Of a DNA stretch of 64,000 nt, positions 19,804 to 30,940 are shown piece by piece. The DNA comes from Pseudofrankia inefficax (GTDB lineage Bacteria > Actinomycetota > Actinomycetes > Frankiales > Frankiaceae). Positions within the stretch are counted from its first letter, which is position 1. Each line of letters opens with the position of its first letter. The DNA is taken from NCBI RefSeq assembly GCF_000166135.1, contig NC_014666.1:5952001-6016000 (forward strand). The letters are read 5' to 3'. Position numbers and translations under genes: made by a program. The notes beneath the pieces were generated by a model. The model had not been told where the DNA came from. It did not search any database and saw nothing but the letters and a program-made list of their open reading frames with translations.

Positions 19804-21606
19804 TCAGGCCGGGCCGAGGGCGAGGTCGGTCGGGTCCACCGTGCCCACGGACGGGACCTGGTTGAACGACAGCACCGACGAGCTGTGGAACCTCGGCTCG
19901 TAGAGGACGGCGAGCGGGATGACCGCGACGTCGCGCAGCACGGTGCTCTCCAGCACCCCCCAGGCGGCGGCGCGCGAGGCCGGGGTCGGCGCCTGCAGCG
20001 CGACCGACATCGTGTCGAGGACTTCCTTGGCGTCGTAGCCGCCGTCGACCGGACGCTGGCCGACCCAGGTCGGGTCGAACAGCGGCTGGAACACGGTTCT
20101 GCCGGCGTCGCCGTACCAGAGCGGGGTCACGGTGGTCAGCGCCAGGTCCCAGCTCTGCTGCAGCGGGCTGACGGCCGCCGTGTCGAAGTCCGCCCGCGCC
20201 TTGGCGTCGACGACGAGCTTCACCCCGACCTTGGCGAAGGTCTCCACCAGAGCGCCCGCGACGGCCGCGTCGGTGGCCGTGTCCGTGGTGAGCAGCGTCA
20301 GCTCGGTCACCGGCCCGTCAGGGGCCTTCGCGAGCCCGTCACCGCAGGTCGTCGCGTCGCCGGCGCCGTCCTGGGTGGGGAACGGGTCCAGCGGCGAGTA
20401 GCCGGTCATCGTCGGCTGCAGCAGCTGGGTCGCGGCGCTCGCGAACGGCGGGTCACCCAGCGCCTCGACGACGGCGATCCGGTCGACGCAGGTCGCGAGC
20501 GCGTCCCGGACGTCCTGGTCGCTCAGCGCCGCGCCAGCCGGCCCGTGCATCCCGACCGTGAGGAAGAGGTCGGACCCTGTCGTCGGCACGCTCAGCCGCG
20601 GGTCAGCGGCCTTGAACAGCGCCGTCGCGCGGTCCAGCGGGACAGCCGAGTCCAGCGTGATGTCCGCCTTGCCGGCCTCGATCTGGGACTGCGCGTCGGC
20701 CGCGGCGACGCCACTGGTGATCGTGATGTGGTCCGGCAGGGCCTGGCGGATCCCGTCGATCGCCCGGTTCCACTGCCCGTCCTTCCCGAGCGAGTAGACG
20801 CCGTCGGCGCTGCTGGTGACGTGGTACGGGCCGTCGGAGATCAGGTGGTTGAGGTAGTCGGGCGAGTTCGGCTGGTAGTCGTCCGCCTCGACCGGCACCG
20901 GCGCGGCCTCCGGCAGCGCGAGGAGGTCGACGAAGTCGGTGTACGGCCGGATCAGGTGGAAGGCGATGTCGGTGTTGCTGACGACCTGGATGCCGGCCGG
21001 CGACTGGTTCTCGATGAAGTCCTTGAGCTGTTCGACGGGCTTGGTGAACAGCTCGGTGCAGTAGGCGTTGAACCCGACGATCGTCGCGGCGAAGTAGCCG
21101 CGCAGCGGCGACGGGTTCGGCGGCAGGCACAGCCGCTTGAGCCCGCGGGCGACGTCGTTCGCGACGATCCGGCGCGGGGTCGGCGTGTCCCAGCGCGCCG
21201 CCGAGCTCAGCCGGACCGTGATGACCAGGCCGTTGGGGCTGCGCTGCGGCGCCGAGACCGCGAGGTCGGGCCGGGCGACCACGGCGCTGTCGACGTCCGC
21301 CGACGCGGGGTAGCTGTAGAGCGTGCGGCTCACCAGCCGGGCGAACGCCCGGTCGGCCGTGGTCACGGCCCAGCCGGGGTCGCCGGTGGGCATGGCGTCG
21401 GTGACGACCCGCAGGGTGCCGCCGGGTTTGTCGGTCGGCAGGACCGTGGCCACGCCCGCGGGCGTGGTCAAGGCCGTCGCCGCCGGCCCGGCCGAGCCGG
21501 CGCAGCCGACGAGAGCGAGCAGCGCGGCCAGTCCGGCCGCCACGGTCGAGGTCAGGAGAACGGCCCGTCGGCCCGCGGGCCGACGGACTCGACGAGGAGC
21601 GCTCAA
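19804..21606 (-). CDS. Family 5 extracellular solute-binding lipoprotein (second copy)
   Basis: About 600 residues. A twin-Arg-rich N-terminus, a hydrophobic stretch and the lipobox LALVGC near residue 35 mark it as a lipoprotein. The body (GGTLRVVTDAMPTGDPGW, later SDGPYHVTSSADGVYSL) is the peptide/nickel-binding SBP_bac_5 type. The probable start is TTG at 21606, which overlaps the secG stop as TTGA and leaves a full signal sequence. A GTG at the end of the signal would leave too little. It is the last gene of the opp-secG run. Only about 600 residues match loosely to oppA, so it may bring a second ligand to the same permease. Confidence 0.85.
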   Translation of the reverse strand: MSAPRRVRRPAGRRAVLLTSTVAAGLAALLALVGCAGSAGPAATALTTPAGVATVLPTDKPGGTLRVVTDAMPTGDPGWAVTTADRAFARLVSRTLYSYPASADVDSAVVARPDLAVSAPQRSPNGLVITVRLSSAARWDTPTPRRIVANDVARGLKRLCLPPNPSPLRGYFAATIVGFNAYCTELFTKPVEQLKDFIENQSPAGIQVVSNTDIAFHLIRPYTDFVDLLALPEAAPVPVEADDYQPNSPDYLNHLISDGPYHVTSSADGVYSLGKDGQWNRAIDGIRQALPDHITITSGVAAADAQSQIEAGKADITLDSAVPLDRATALFKAADPRLSVPTTGSDLFLTVGMHGPAGAALSDQDVRDALATCVDRIAVVEALGDPPFASAATQLLQPTMTGYSPLDPFPTQDGAGDATTCGDGLAKAPDGPVTELTLLTTDTATDAAVAGALVETFAKVGVKLVVDAKARADFDTAAVSPLQQSWDLALTTVTPLWYGDAGRTVFQPLFDPTWVGQRPVDGGYDAKEVLDTMSVALQAPTPASRAAAWGVLESTVLRDVAVIPLAVLYEPRFHSSSVLSFNQVPSVGTVDPTDLALGPA

Positions 21607-21833
21607 CTCTTCAGCAGCAGCCCGAGACCGATGATCGAGATGATCCACACCGCGCCGATGGCGATCGTCAGGCGGTCGAGGTTCTTCTCGACCACCGACG
21701 AGCCGCCGAGCGAGGACGAGACGCCACCGCCGAAGAGGGTGGACAGGCCGCCGCCCTTCGCCCGGTGCAACAACACCAGCAACACGAGCAACACGCTCGT
21801 GATGATGACCGCGATGGACAGCGCGATCTCCAT
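21603..21833 (-). CDS. secG: SecG, protein translocase subunit
   Basis: 76 residues with two membrane helices (IALSIAVIITSVLLVLLVLLH and ITIAIGAVWIISIIGLGLLL-like) and the loop KGGGLSTLFGGGVSSSLGGS typical of SecG. It assists SecYE in export. Its ATG directly abuts the oppF stop (TAG then ATG, no gap) and its TGA overlaps the next start, so it is translated as part of the transporter operon. In most actinobacteria secG follows tpiA directly. Confidence 0.95.
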   Translation of the reverse strand: MEIALSIAVIITSVLLVLLVLLHRAKGGGLSTLFGGGVSSSLGGSSVVEKNLDRLTIAIGAVWIISIIGLGLLLKS

Positions 21834-22993
21834 CTAGACCAGCTCCCGCTCCTCCGGGAAGTGACAGGCGGCCAGGTGGCCCGGCTGGATCTCGACCAGC
21901 TCGGGCTCCACGGTCTTGCACACTTCCTCGGCCTTCCAGCAACGTGGGTGAAACCGGCAGCCGCTGGGCGGGTTGAGCGGAGTCGGCGGGTCGCCCCGCA
22001 GGAGGATCCGCTCCCGCCGATGCTGCTTGACCGGGTCCGGCACCGGGACGGCCGACAGGAGGGCGTGGGTGTACGGGTGCAAAGGATGCTCGTACATACC
22101 GGCCCGGTCGGCCATCTCGACGATCGTGCCAAGGTACATCACAGCGACCCGGTCGCTGATATGGCGCACCACCGACAGGTCGTGGGCGATGAACAGGTAG
22201 GTGAGGCCGAGCTCCGACTGGAGATCGCCGAGCAGGTTGACGACCTGGGCGCGCACCGAGACGTCGAGCGCGGAGACCGGCTCGTCGGCGATCACCAGCT
22301 TGGGCCCGGTCGCGAGCGCGCGGGCGATCCCGATCCGCTGCCGCTGGCCACCGGAGAACTCGTGCGGGTACCGGTTGAGATGCTCGGGGCTCAGCCCGAC
22401 GAGCTCCATCAGCTCCCGGACCCGGGCCCGGACGGCGTCACCCGACATCTCCCCGGTGATCTTCAGGGGCGCGGACACGATCGAGCCGACGGTGTGCCGC
22501 GGGTTCAGCGACGTGTACGGGTCCTGGAAGATCATCTGGATGTCCCGCCGCAGCGGGCGCATCCTGCGGGCGGACAGGTGGGTGATGTCCCTGCCGTCGA
22601 CCTCGACCTTGCCGCCGGTGGGCTCCAGCAGCCGGACGATGGCGCGGCCGGCGGTGGTCTTGCCGCTGCCGCTCTCCCCCACCAGGCCGAGCGTCTCACC
22701 GCGGCGCAGGCTGAAGCTCAGCCCGTCGACGGCGCGAACCGCGCCGACCTTCCGGGGGATCACGCCGCCCCGGGTGACCGGGAAGTGCACCTTCAGGTCG
22801 GTGACCGTTACCAGCACGTCGCCCTCAGGGGGCGCGGTGGCGACGGCTGATGCTGTCGCGGGCCGCTCGTCCGAGACCACGGCGGCCGGCGCCGCCGGGC
22901 TGGCGTCCTTCAGGAACGCCCTCCCGCCGTCCGGGGCGGTCCCGTCAGTGGCGCCTGAGCCGGCGGATGCGGGGCCGGTGATGTCGTTGCCGT

Positions 22994-22997
<4 letters not shown>
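21834..22997 (-). CDS. oppF: Peptide-type ABC transporter ATPase (OppF-like)
   Basis: 387 residues. Walker A GESGSGKT near residue 110, signature FSGGQRQR, Walker [15 protein letters not shown], and the C-terminal oligopeptide-transporter domain with [16 protein letters not shown], the cysteine motif seen in ATPases with an extra Fe-S-like region. The first 58 residues are an Ala/Pro-rich extension. It overlaps oppD by four bases. It couples ATP hydrolysis to uptake by OppB/OppC. Confidence 0.93.
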
Positions 22998-24061
<1,064 letters not shown>

Positions 24062-24143
24062 CTCAGCTCCCCCATCGGACGGTCATCGCGTCGGACGTGT
24101 GTCGCCAGGTGCTTTCCGGACGGTAGGTCACCTCGGACACAGG

Positions 24144-25145
24144 TCACGTGGGACGCACCCGTGGGTCGAGCACCGCGTAGAGGACATCGACGATGATGTT
24201 GGCCAAGACCACGAAGAAGGCCGCGAAGACGGTTACGCCGAGGATGGTCGGCAGGTCCTGGGTGTTGATCGCCTCGATGGACATCTTTCCCAGGCCACGG
24301 AACCCGAAAGTGCTTTCGGTCAGCACCGCGCCCCCGAGCAGCGACCCGACGTCCAGGCCGAAGATGGTCAGGATCGGTGTCAGCGCCGCGCGCAGCGCGT
24401 GTTTGCCGATGACGTCCCGTTCCGGGAGGCCCTTGGCACGAGCGGTGCGGATGTAGTCCTCACCGAGGACGTCGAGCATGCTCGCCCGGGTGAGCCGGGC
24501 GTACATCGCGGCGTACAGGAACGCGAGGACGATCCAGGCCGGAAGCAGGTTCCAGGCCCAGGTGAACGGATTGTCCAGAAAGTTCGCGTAGTGGACGCCC
24601 TTGATGATGCGCCACTTGTAGCTGACCAGGTACAGCATCACCAGGCCGGTGAAGTACACCGGCATCGAGACCCCGGCGAGCGCGACGGTCATCGACGCCC
24701 GGTCGGCGAACCTGCCCCGGCGCAGCGCGGAGATGACGCCTACCGTGACGCCGCCGAGCAGGAAGAGAACGGCGGCGCCGATGGTCAGCGAGATGGTCAC
24801 CGGCAGCGCCTGGGTGATCTGCTGCCACACCGGCTGGCTGTTACGGAACGAGTAGCCCAGGCAGGGCGCCGGGCAGTAGGTGACGTCCGGGCCGGAGTCG
24901 TAGTGCCGGCCGACGAAGATGCCCTCGAGGAAATGCCAGTACTGCACGACGAGCGGCTGGTCGAGCCCCAGCTTCTTCGTCACCGCGGCGACGACCGCGG
25001 GGGTCGGGCTCCGGCCGGCGAAGAGCACCGCGGGGTTCGAGCCGAACACCTTCGGCACCAGGAAGAACAGCAGGAACGTGATGACGCTGACCAGCCAGAG
25101 AATCACGATCCCACCGAGCACCCGGCGGATCACGAATCCAACCAT
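24144..25145 (-). CDS. oppB: Peptide-type ABC transporter permease (OppB-like)
   Basis: 333 residues and six membrane helices. The N-terminal FVIRRVLGGIVILWLVSVITF and the EAA loop (EDYIRTARAKGLPERDVIGK) mark it as the OppB/DppB permease. A long outer loop (about residues 40-115) contains two cysteines (CPAPCLGYS). GGAGAA stands ahead of the ATG. Confidence 0.95.
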   Translation of the reverse strand: MVGFVIRRVLGGIVILWLVSVITFLLFFLVPKVFGSNPAVLFAGRSPTPAVVAAVTKKLGLDQPLVVQYWHFLEGIFVGRHYDSGPDVTYCPAPCLGYSFRNSQPVWQQITQALPVTISLTIGAAVLFLLGGVTVGVISALRRGRFADRASMTVALAGVSMPVYFTGLVMLYLVSYKWRIIKGVHYANFLDNPFTWAWNLLPAWIVLAFLYAAMYARLTRASMLDVLGEDYIRTARAKGLPERDVIGKHALRAALTPILTIFGLDVGSLLGGAVLTESTFGFRGLGKMSIEAINTQDLPTILGVTVFAAFFVVLANIIVDVLYAVLDPRVRPT

Positions 25146-25220
25146 TGTGGGTTGTTCTCCGCTTCTGTGTCAGCGACCCTGCCAGCGGCCGGCGGGCGCG
25201 GTCGGCTCGGTACGTGTGTG

Positions 25221-25257
25221 TGGCCGCCGGGTGGGCACGGAACCCACCCGGCGGCCA
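25221..25257 (-). terminator. Intercistronic stem-loop between oppA and oppB
   Basis: Perfect 15-base arms (25221-25235 and 25243-25257) with a 7-base loop, 48 bases after the oppA stop. Such hairpins after binding-protein genes commonly protect the upstream message and reduce read-through. That gives more binding protein than permease. Confidence 0.65.
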
Positions 25258-25305
25258 ACGGTGTTACTGGATGTGCGGACCTACGGGTGACAGGACGTCA
25301 CGGCA

Positions 25306-27069
25306 TCAACGAACCACGCCGAGAGCGGCGAAGTTGATCATGTTGAAGCCGGGGGTGAAGAAGACGTTCGTCACCTTGTTGCTGTAGATGTTCACGGCCT
25401 TGTCGTAGAGCAGCGGAACGTAGGCCGCGGACTCGACGACACCCTTGTCGACCTGGGTCCAGGCGGCCTGGTCGACAGCCGGGTCGTCCGAGCCGAGGGC
25501 CTTGTCGATGCCGCCGTTGACGGTCGCGCTGTTCAGCGAGGCGTAGTTGCTGTTGCCCTGGGGCAGGATCTTCCGGCCGTCGACGATCGAGCTGAAGAAG
25601 CCGTACGGAGCCGGCCAGTCAGCACCCCAACCGGTCAGCGCCAGGCCGTAGCCCTTGGCCTGCACGTTCTTCGGGATACCGAGCACGGAGGAGAAGTACT
25701 GCGAGGCGTCGAACTTGTCGATGGTGACGGTGACGCCGATCTTCTTCAGGTCGGACTGGAGCGCCACCGCCTGCGCGACCTCGGCGGGCCGGGTGCGGGA
25801 CGTCAGAATCGTCGAGAAGCCGTTCGGCTTGCCACAGGCCTTCAGCTCTTCCTTGGCCTTGGCGATGTCACCGGCGTTGTTCGGCGTCGGGAACAGGTCG
25901 AACGACTTGTAGTACTGCAGCGTCGGCGGCAGCATCGTGGTCGCCGGCTGGCCAGCGTCCGGGCCACCACGAGCGAGCGACTGGGCCTGCTTGTTGACGG
26001 CCCAGGCGACCGCGTTGCGGCAGTGGACGTTGTCGAACGGCTTCACGTCGGTGGTGATGCTCAGGTAGCGCAGGAAGCCGGACAGGTCGACCGTCTTGAA
26101 GATGGACGAGTCCGAGTGGACCTTCGCCTGGGTCGCCGACTGAACGCCGGTCTGGTCCAGGAAGACGTCCGCGTCGCCGGCGAGGATCCGGTTGTCGATG
26201 TCGGTCGCCTCGAGGCCCATGGTGATGTCGATCTCGTCCGGCAGGGCCTTGTTGACCGTGTCGGTCGACGGGTCCCACTGGTCATTGCGGACCAGCTTCA
26301 TGGACTTGTTCGGCGTGTACTCGGCAATCTTGTACGGGCCGGACGCGACCGGGTGCGAGGTGTACTTGTCACCGGTGTCCTTCGCCTGCGGCACCGGGGT
26401 GGCCGTCGGGGAGGCCATGATGAAGTTCCAGTCCGGGAACTTCTTGTTCAGGTGGAAGATGATCGTCGAGTCGTCCGGCGTCTCGATCGACTTCAGCCCG
26501 AGCTTGTTCGGGTCGGTGTCCTTGTACGGGCCCGGGTACGGGTTCGCCTTGTCGTCGAGCTCGTCGATGACGTAGGTCGGACCGCCGTTGATCACGTCAG
26601 TCGCGAAGGTGCGCTCGATGCCGTACTTGATGTCCTTGGACGTGATCGGGGTCCCGTCCTCGAACTTGATCCCGGACTTCAGCGTGTAGGTCCACGTCTG
26701 GCCGCCGTCGGGCGACTTCGGGACGGACGTCGCCAGGTCACCGGTCAGCTCGGACGAGTTGGCCTTCGGCACGTAGGTCAGCAGCTGACGGGAGATCCAA
26801 CGCTGCTGGTCCCAGCACGTGGCGTAGTAGGTCCGCTGCGGGTCCCAGAAGTCGCAGTCGCTGCCGGAGAGGGCTCGCAGCGTGCCGCCCTTCTTATCCG
26901 ACGTGTGGAACGTCTGCGTCGTCGTGGTCGGCAGGCCGAGCGAACCGGCGGCGGCGCTGCTGTTGGACGCCGAGCCTCCCCCACCGCTGCTGCCCCCACA
27001 GGCCGCCAGGATCAAGGCGCCGGCGGCCGCGAGCACGCCGGATCTGATCCAGATCGTTCGTTTTCTCAT
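25306..27069 (-). CDS. oppA: Peptide-type extracellular solute-binding lipoprotein (OppA-like)
   Basis: 587 residues from the ATG at 27069, preceded by AGGGGAA. The signal MRKRTIWIRSGVLAAAGALI is followed by lipobox ILAACGG, then a Gly/Ser-rich linker. The body shows SBP_bac_5 features (GGTLRALSGSD near the N-terminus, later SGPYKIAEY). It binds the ligand outside the membrane for OppB/C. The ligand cannot be told from sequence. It lies between oppC and oppB. Confidence 0.93.
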   Translation of the reverse strand: MRKRTIWIRSGVLAAAGALILAACGGSSGGGGSASNSSAAAGSLGLPTTTTQTFHTSDKKGGTLRALSGSDCDFWDPQRTYYATCWDQQRWISRQLLTYVPKANSSELTGDLATSVPKSPDGGQTWTYTLKSGIKFEDGTPITSKDIKYGIERTFATDVINGGPTYVIDELDDKANPYPGPYKDTDPNKLGLKSIETPDDSTIIFHLNKKFPDWNFIMASPTATPVPQAKDTGDKYTSHPVASGPYKIAEYTPNKSMKLVRNDQWDPSTDTVNKALPDEIDITMGLEATDIDNRILAGDADVFLDQTGVQSATQAKVHSDSSIFKTVDLSGFLRYLSITTDVKPFDNVHCRNAVAWAVNKQAQSLARGGPDAGQPATTMLPPTLQYYKSFDLFPTPNNAGDIAKAKEELKACGKPNGFSTILTSRTRPAEVAQAVALQSDLKKIGVTVTIDKFDASQYFSSVLGIPKNVQAKGYGLALTGWGADWPAPYGFFSSIVDGRKILPQGNSNYASLNSATVNGGIDKALGSDDPAVDQAAWTQVDKGVVESAAYVPLLYDKAVNIYSNKVTNVFFTPGFNMINFAALGVVR

Positions 27070-27186
27070 CTGTTCCCCTCTGTATTGCGATGCTGCCCCG
27101 GGATGGGCCATGGACGGTCCTGGGTGCCCAGCCCGAGCCCGCGACGTTGAGGGCTCCGGGTAGTGACGGCTTGCGGACCGGGAGAG

Positions 27187-28170
27187 TCAGCCGCCGCGCG
27201 GGTCGAACGCGTCCCGCAGGGCGTCGCCGAGCAGGTTGAAGGCCAGTACGGTCAGGAAGATCGCGACGCCGGGGACGACCATGTACATGGGGTCGACGCG
27301 GTAGAAGCCGGACGCGGCCGTCGAGAGCATGTCGCCCCAGGACGCCGTCGGCGGCCGGACGCCGACGCCGAGGTACGACAGGGCCGCCTCGAAAAGGATG
27401 TTCGTCGGGATCATCAGCGTGGTGTAGACGAGGATCGGCGCGACGAGGTTCGGCAGCAGCTCGTGCGACATGATCCGAATGGGCCCGGCGCCAGTGCCCC
27501 GCGCGGCCGCGATGAAGTCCTTCTCCTTCAGGGACAGCACCTGTCCGCGCACGATCCGTCCGATGTACGGCCAGCTGAAGAATCCGATGATGAAGATCAG
27601 GATGCCCAGCCGCAGGGTCCCGCCGCTCAGGCCGAACGCGGAGTCCGGGATGACCGCGACGATCGCGATCGCGAACAGCAGCACCGGGAAAGCAAGCATC
27701 AGGTCCATCAGCCGCGCGATCAGCCCGCCGAGCCAGCCGCCGACGTAGCCGGAGACGAGGCCCAGCACGGTGCCGAGCACGACGGACAGCAGGGTCGCGA
27801 GCGTGGCGACCAGCAGCGAGACCCGGGCACCGTAGACGACCCGGGCGAGCACGTCCCGGCCGTTGGTCGGCTCGACTCCGAAGAGATGGTGCGCGCTGAT
27901 CCCGCCGAAGCTGCCGGCCGGCATCGCCGTCGTCAGGTTGAGCGCGGTGTAGTCCGGGTCGTCCGGCGTCACACCGAGGATCGCGCAGATCACCGGCGCC
28001 AGGATCGCGACGAGGGCGACCAGGACGACGAAGGCGGCGCTGCCGAGCGCCACCTTGTCCTTGCGGAGCCGAGACCAGGCGATCCGCCAGAGCGAGCGGC
28101 CCGCGACCGGCTTGGTGTCCGCCGTTTCGAAGGCCCGCCCGGTGGGCTCCACCTGCAACGGGACCGCCAC
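27187..28170 (-). CDS. oppC: Peptide-type ABC transporter permease (OppC-like)
   Basis: 327 residues from GTG at 28170, with GGAGG seven bases ahead. A longer frame starts at 28215 but lacks such a site. The N-terminal tail is followed by SLWRIAWSRLRKDKVALGSA and six helices. The EAA loop is KDFIAAARGTGAGPIRIMSH. It is first in oppC-A-B-D-F, an order in which the second permease leads, and its promoter should lie in the 507-bp gap upstream. Confidence 0.94.
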   Translation of the reverse strand: MAVPLQVEPTGRAFETADTKPVAGRSLWRIAWSRLRKDKVALGSAAFVVLVALVAILAPVICAILGVTPDDPDYTALNLTTAMPAGSFGGISAHHLFGVEPTNGRDVLARVVYGARVSLLVATLATLLSVVLGTVLGLVSGYVGGWLGGLIARLMDLMLAFPVLLFAIAIVAVIPDSAFGLSGGTLRLGILIFIIGFFSWPYIGRIVRGQVLSLKEKDFIAAARGTGAGPIRIMSHELLPNLVAPILVYTTLMIPTNILFEAALSYLGVGVRPPTASWGDMLSTAASGFYRVDPMYMVVPGVAIFLTVLAFNLLGDALRDAFDPRGG

Positions 28171-28185
28171 GAACCACCTCCAGGG

Positions 28186-28209
28186 CAGGCGAAAACCGCA
28201 TTTCGCCTG
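28186..28209 (-). promoter_or_regulatory. Hairpin directly upstream of the oppC ribosome site
   Basis: CAGGCGAAA at 28186-28194 pairs perfectly with 28201-28209 around a 6-base loop. It ends four bases from the GGAGG at 28177-28181. It could be an operator or a message hairpin that tunes oppC translation. Confidence 0.5.
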
Positions 28210-28623
28210 AAGCAAGAACCTGTGGCACGGTAGCGTTCGCGCGGCCGGCTGGATAGCGGATGTTATGAAGTGCTGAGGAAACGTTGCGCGTTTGCCATAC
28301 GATGACCGTTATGTAACAGATGGGTTACCTGGGCGAGAACGGCAGCCGCCGATCGCGCGCGCCGGGCGGGACAGAGCAGCCCGCTCCCGTAACAATCGGA
28401 CCGCCTGGTAGCACGCCGATCTGGCCGCCGACGGGCCGCAGAGAGGGCCCTGACCAGCAGTTCCAGCGACTCCGGCGCACCAGCGAGAGGCCCGCCGTTC
28501 ACATCAACAGAAACACTACAAACCTCAAGGGTATTCACCGGTCCGCGTGCCGCGGCGGACTGGAACGCGGCCGGACGATAAACGACGAAACGCCGCCCAA
28601 AGCGGGCAAAGTACCTGGAACGA

Positions 28624-28660
28624 CGAAGGTCCGGGCCACCAGACGCGGCCCGGACCTTCG
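28624..28660 (-). terminator. Terminator of tpiA
   Basis: Perfect 14-base arms (CGAAGGTCCGGGCC at 28624-28637 and its partner at 28647-28660) with a 9-base loop, starting 17 bases after the tpiA stop. It separates the glycolytic genes from the opp operon. Confidence 0.75.
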
Positions 28661-28677
28661 GGGATTTCTCGGTGCGC

Positions 28678-29520
28678 TCAGGCCGGCGGGCCGCTGCGCA
28701 CGATCGCGGTGAACTCCTCCGCCACCAGGCTCGCGCCGCCGACCAGGCCGCCGTCGACGTCCGGCATGGTGAACAGCTCGCCCGCGCTCGACGCCTTGAC
28801 CGAGCCGCCGTAGAGCACCCGGATGCCGGCCGCGAGCTCCGCGTCGAACAGGCCGGCCAGCCGCTCCCGGAGCGCCGCGCACATGTCCTGGGCGTCCTGG
28901 GCCGACGCGGTCCGGCCGGTGCCGATCGCCCAGACCGGCTCGTAGGCGATGACGACCGTCTTCGCCTGCGCCGGCTTCAGGCCGGCCAGCGAGCCCTCAA
29001 GCTGGGCCAGGCAGTGCTCGACGTGGTTGCCGGCCACGCGGACGTCCTCGTGCTCGCCGACGCAGACGATCGGCGTCAGGCCACTGCGGTAGGCGGCGGC
29101 GACCTTGGCCGCGACCAGCGCGTCGTCCTCGTGGTGGTCGGTCCGCCGCTCGGAGTGGCCGACGATCACGTAGCCGCAGCCGAGCTTGGCCAGCATCGGC
29201 CCGGACACGTCGCCCGTGTGCGCGCCGGAGTCGAACGGCGAGAGGTCCTGGGCGCCGTAGCCGATGGCGAGCTTGTCCCCGTCGATCGCGGTCTGCACGC
29301 TGCGCAGGTCGATGAACGGCGGGAAGATGACCGTCTCGACGGTCTCCAGCTCGGCCGGCTTCAGGTCATAGGCGATCTTCTGGACGAGGGCGATCGCCTC
29401 AAGGTGGTTGAGGTTCATCTTCCAGTTGCCGGCGACCAGCGTCTGGCGGCCGGTGCCCTTGGACTTGCGGGCGACGGCGGGCTGTTTGCCGGTCGCCGGG
29501 CCCTGGCGCAGCGGAGTCAT
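28678..29520 (-). CDS. tpiA: Triose-phosphate isomerase
   Basis: 280 residues. It interconverts dihydroxyacetone phosphate and glyceraldehyde 3-phosphate. Active-site elements are NWKMN, the catalytic His in VGHSERR and the catalytic Glu in [11 protein letters not shown], then YGGSVK for phosphate binding. The N-terminus has an extra 25 or so polar residues. Its ATG lies four bases after the pgk stop, with GAGG at the end of pgk as the ribosome site. Confidence 0.97.
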   Translation of the reverse strand: MTPLRQGPATGKQPAVARKSKGTGRQTLVAGNWKMNLNHLEAIALVQKIAYDLKPAELETVETVIFPPFIDLRSVQTAIDGDKLAIGYGAQDLSPFDSGAHTGDVSGPMLAKLGCGYVIVGHSERRTDHHEDDALVAAKVAAAYRSGLTPIVCVGEHEDVRVAGNHVEHCLAQLEGSLAGLKPAQAKTVVIAYEPVWAIGTGRTASAQDAQDMCAALRERLAGLFDAELAAGIRVLYGGSVKASSAGELFTMPDVDGGLVGGASLVAEEFTAIVRSGPPA

Positions 29521-29524
29521 CGGG

Positions 29525-30739
29525 TCAGACCTCCAACGCGGCGATGCCGGGCAGCGACTTGCCCTCGAGGAATTCCAGGCTCGCGCCGCCGCCCGTGGAG
29601 ATGTGGCTGAACGACGTCTCGGGGATGCCCAGGGTGCGCACCGCCGCGGCCGAGTCACCGCCGCCGACGACCGTGAAGGCCCCGGCGCCGGTCTGGGCCG
29701 CGACCGCCTCCGCGACGCCCTTCGTGCCGGCCGCGAACGGCGCCATCTCGAACACGCCCATCGGCCCGTTCCAGAAGATCGTCCCCGCGCCCGCCAGCCG
29801 GGCGGCGAACAGCTCCGTCGACGAGGGACCGATGTCCAGGCCAAGCCAGCCGTCCCGGATCCCGGCAGCCGGCACGACGTCGGTGGCGGCGTCGGCCGCG
29901 AACCGGTCCGCGATCACCACGTCGGTCGGCAGCACGATCCGGTCGCCGCCCTCGGCGAGCAGGTCCTTGCAGGTGTCGATCATCTCGCTCTCCAGCAGCG
30001 AAGCCCCGACGCCGTGGCCCTGCGCGGCCAGGAACGTGAAGCACATACCGCCGCCGACCAGCAGCGCGTCGACCTTCGGCAGCAGCGCGCGGATCACCCC
30101 GAGCTTGTCGGAGACCTTCGAGCCGCCGAGCACCACCACGTACGGCCGGCGGGCGTCACCGGCCAGCTTGCGCAGCACCTCCAGCTCGGCGAGCACCAGC
30201 CCGCCGGCCGCGTGCGGCAGCCGCTTGGGCACGTCGGCGACGCTGGCGTGCGCCCGGTGCACCGCGCCGAAGGCGTCCCCGACGTAGAACTCCGCGAGGG
30301 CCGCGAGGTCGTCGGCGAACGCGGCCCGGACCGCGGCGTCCTTGCTGGTCTCCCCCGGGTGGAAGCGCAGGTTGTCCAGCAGCGCCACCTCGCCGTCGCC
30401 GAGCCCGGCCACGACGGCCGCGACCGCGTCACCGGCGATGTCGTTGGAACCCTCGGTGCCGGTGAACGTGACCGGCTGGCCGAGGATCTCGCTCAGCCGG
30501 GCCGCCACCGGGGCGAGCGAGTACTTCTCGTCGTACTCGCCCTTGGGCCGGCCGAGGTGCGAGCAGACCACCACCTTGGCGCCCCGCTCGGCCAGGGCCC
30601 TGATCGTGGGCGCGCTGGCCAGGACCCGGCCGTCATCGGTGATCCGCGGGCTGTCCCCGGACCGGTCCAGCGGCACGTTGAGATCGCTGCGGACCAGCAC
30701 CCGGTGCCCCGCGACCTGCAGGTCGTCGATCGTCCTCAT
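29525..30739 (-). CDS. pgk: Phosphoglycerate kinase
   Basis: 404 residues from the ATG at 30739. It makes ATP from 1,3-bisphosphoglycerate. RSDLNVPLD near residue 17, [26 protein letters not shown] and the C-terminal [10 protein letters not shown] nucleotide site are all present. The frame continues upstream but the extra part crosses an intergenic repeat. It lies 250 bases from gap with strong hairpins between. Confidence 0.97.
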   Translation of the reverse strand: MRTIDDLQVAGHRVLVRSDLNVPLDRSGDSPRITDDGRVLASAPTIRALAERGAKVVVCSHLGRPKGEYDEKYSLAPVAARLSEILGQPVTFTGTEGSNDIAGDAVAAVVAGLGDGEVALLDNLRFHPGETSKDAAVRAAFADDLAALAEFYVGDAFGAVHRAHASVADVPKRLPHAAGGLVLAELEVLRKLAGDARRPYVVVLGGSKVSDKLGVIRALLPKVDALLVGGGMCFTFLAAQGHGVGASLLESEMIDTCKDLLAEGGDRIVLPTDVVIADRFAADAATDVVPAAGIRDGWLGLDIGPSSTELFAARLAGAGTIFWNGPMGVFEMAPFAAGTKGVAEAVAAQTGAGAFTVVGGGDSAAAVRTLGIPETSFSHISTGGGASLEFLEGKSLPGIAALEV

Positions 30740-30753
30740 GTGTCTCCGTATCT

Positions 30754-30826
30754 TTGGTTCGCGGCGTCCGGGCGCGAGCCTCCGGCCCCGATCCTCGCTT
30801 CGCTCCGGTCGGGACCTCCGGCTCGC
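30754..30826. repeat. Folded intergenic element, copy 2 (gap-pgk gap)
   Basis: Homologue of 15118-15189. Stem A is 30774-30780 with 30820-30826 (GCGAGCC/GGCTCGC). Stem B is 30787-30791 with 30809-30813 (CCCGA/TCGGG). The loop core CTCGCTTCGCTC lies at 30794-30805. The whole is further enclosed by a 10-base outer inverted repeat, 30757-30766 with 30871-30880. It is in the same orientation as copy 1 on the plus strand, but here the flanking genes run leftward. Confidence 0.8.
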
Positions 30827-30833
30827 CGGGGTT

Positions 30834-30863
30834 CCTGCCGGATCGCGCCAGCGATCCGGCAGG
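30834..30863. repeat. Hairpin inside the gap-pgk gap
   Basis: Perfect 13-base arms (CCTGCCGGATCGC at 30834-30846, partner 30851-30863) with a 4-base loop. It sits within the outer inverted repeat of the copy-2 element. It may attenuate transcription before pgk. Confidence 0.7.
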
Positions 30864-30940
30864 TCCGCTCCGCCGCGAACGGGCTTCGGGCCGGGGTGGC
30901 TTCGGAATCGGAAAGCGGATGGAAAAGGGAAACAGAACAC

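Larger units (their letters stand above)
28171..28677. other. 507-bp gap upstream of the opp operon
   Basis: No supportable gene. It has lower GC than its surroundings. It holds the 28186-28209 hairpin next to the oppC ribosome site, the tpiA terminator at 28624-28660 and, by position, the opp promoter. A TANNNT element (TAACAT on the minus strand near 28260) is present but lacks a convincing -35. Confidence 0.6.

Noticed and set aside
28300..28345. GTAAC/GTTAC short inverted repeat near 28320
   Set aside because: Arms of only five bases; expected by chance.
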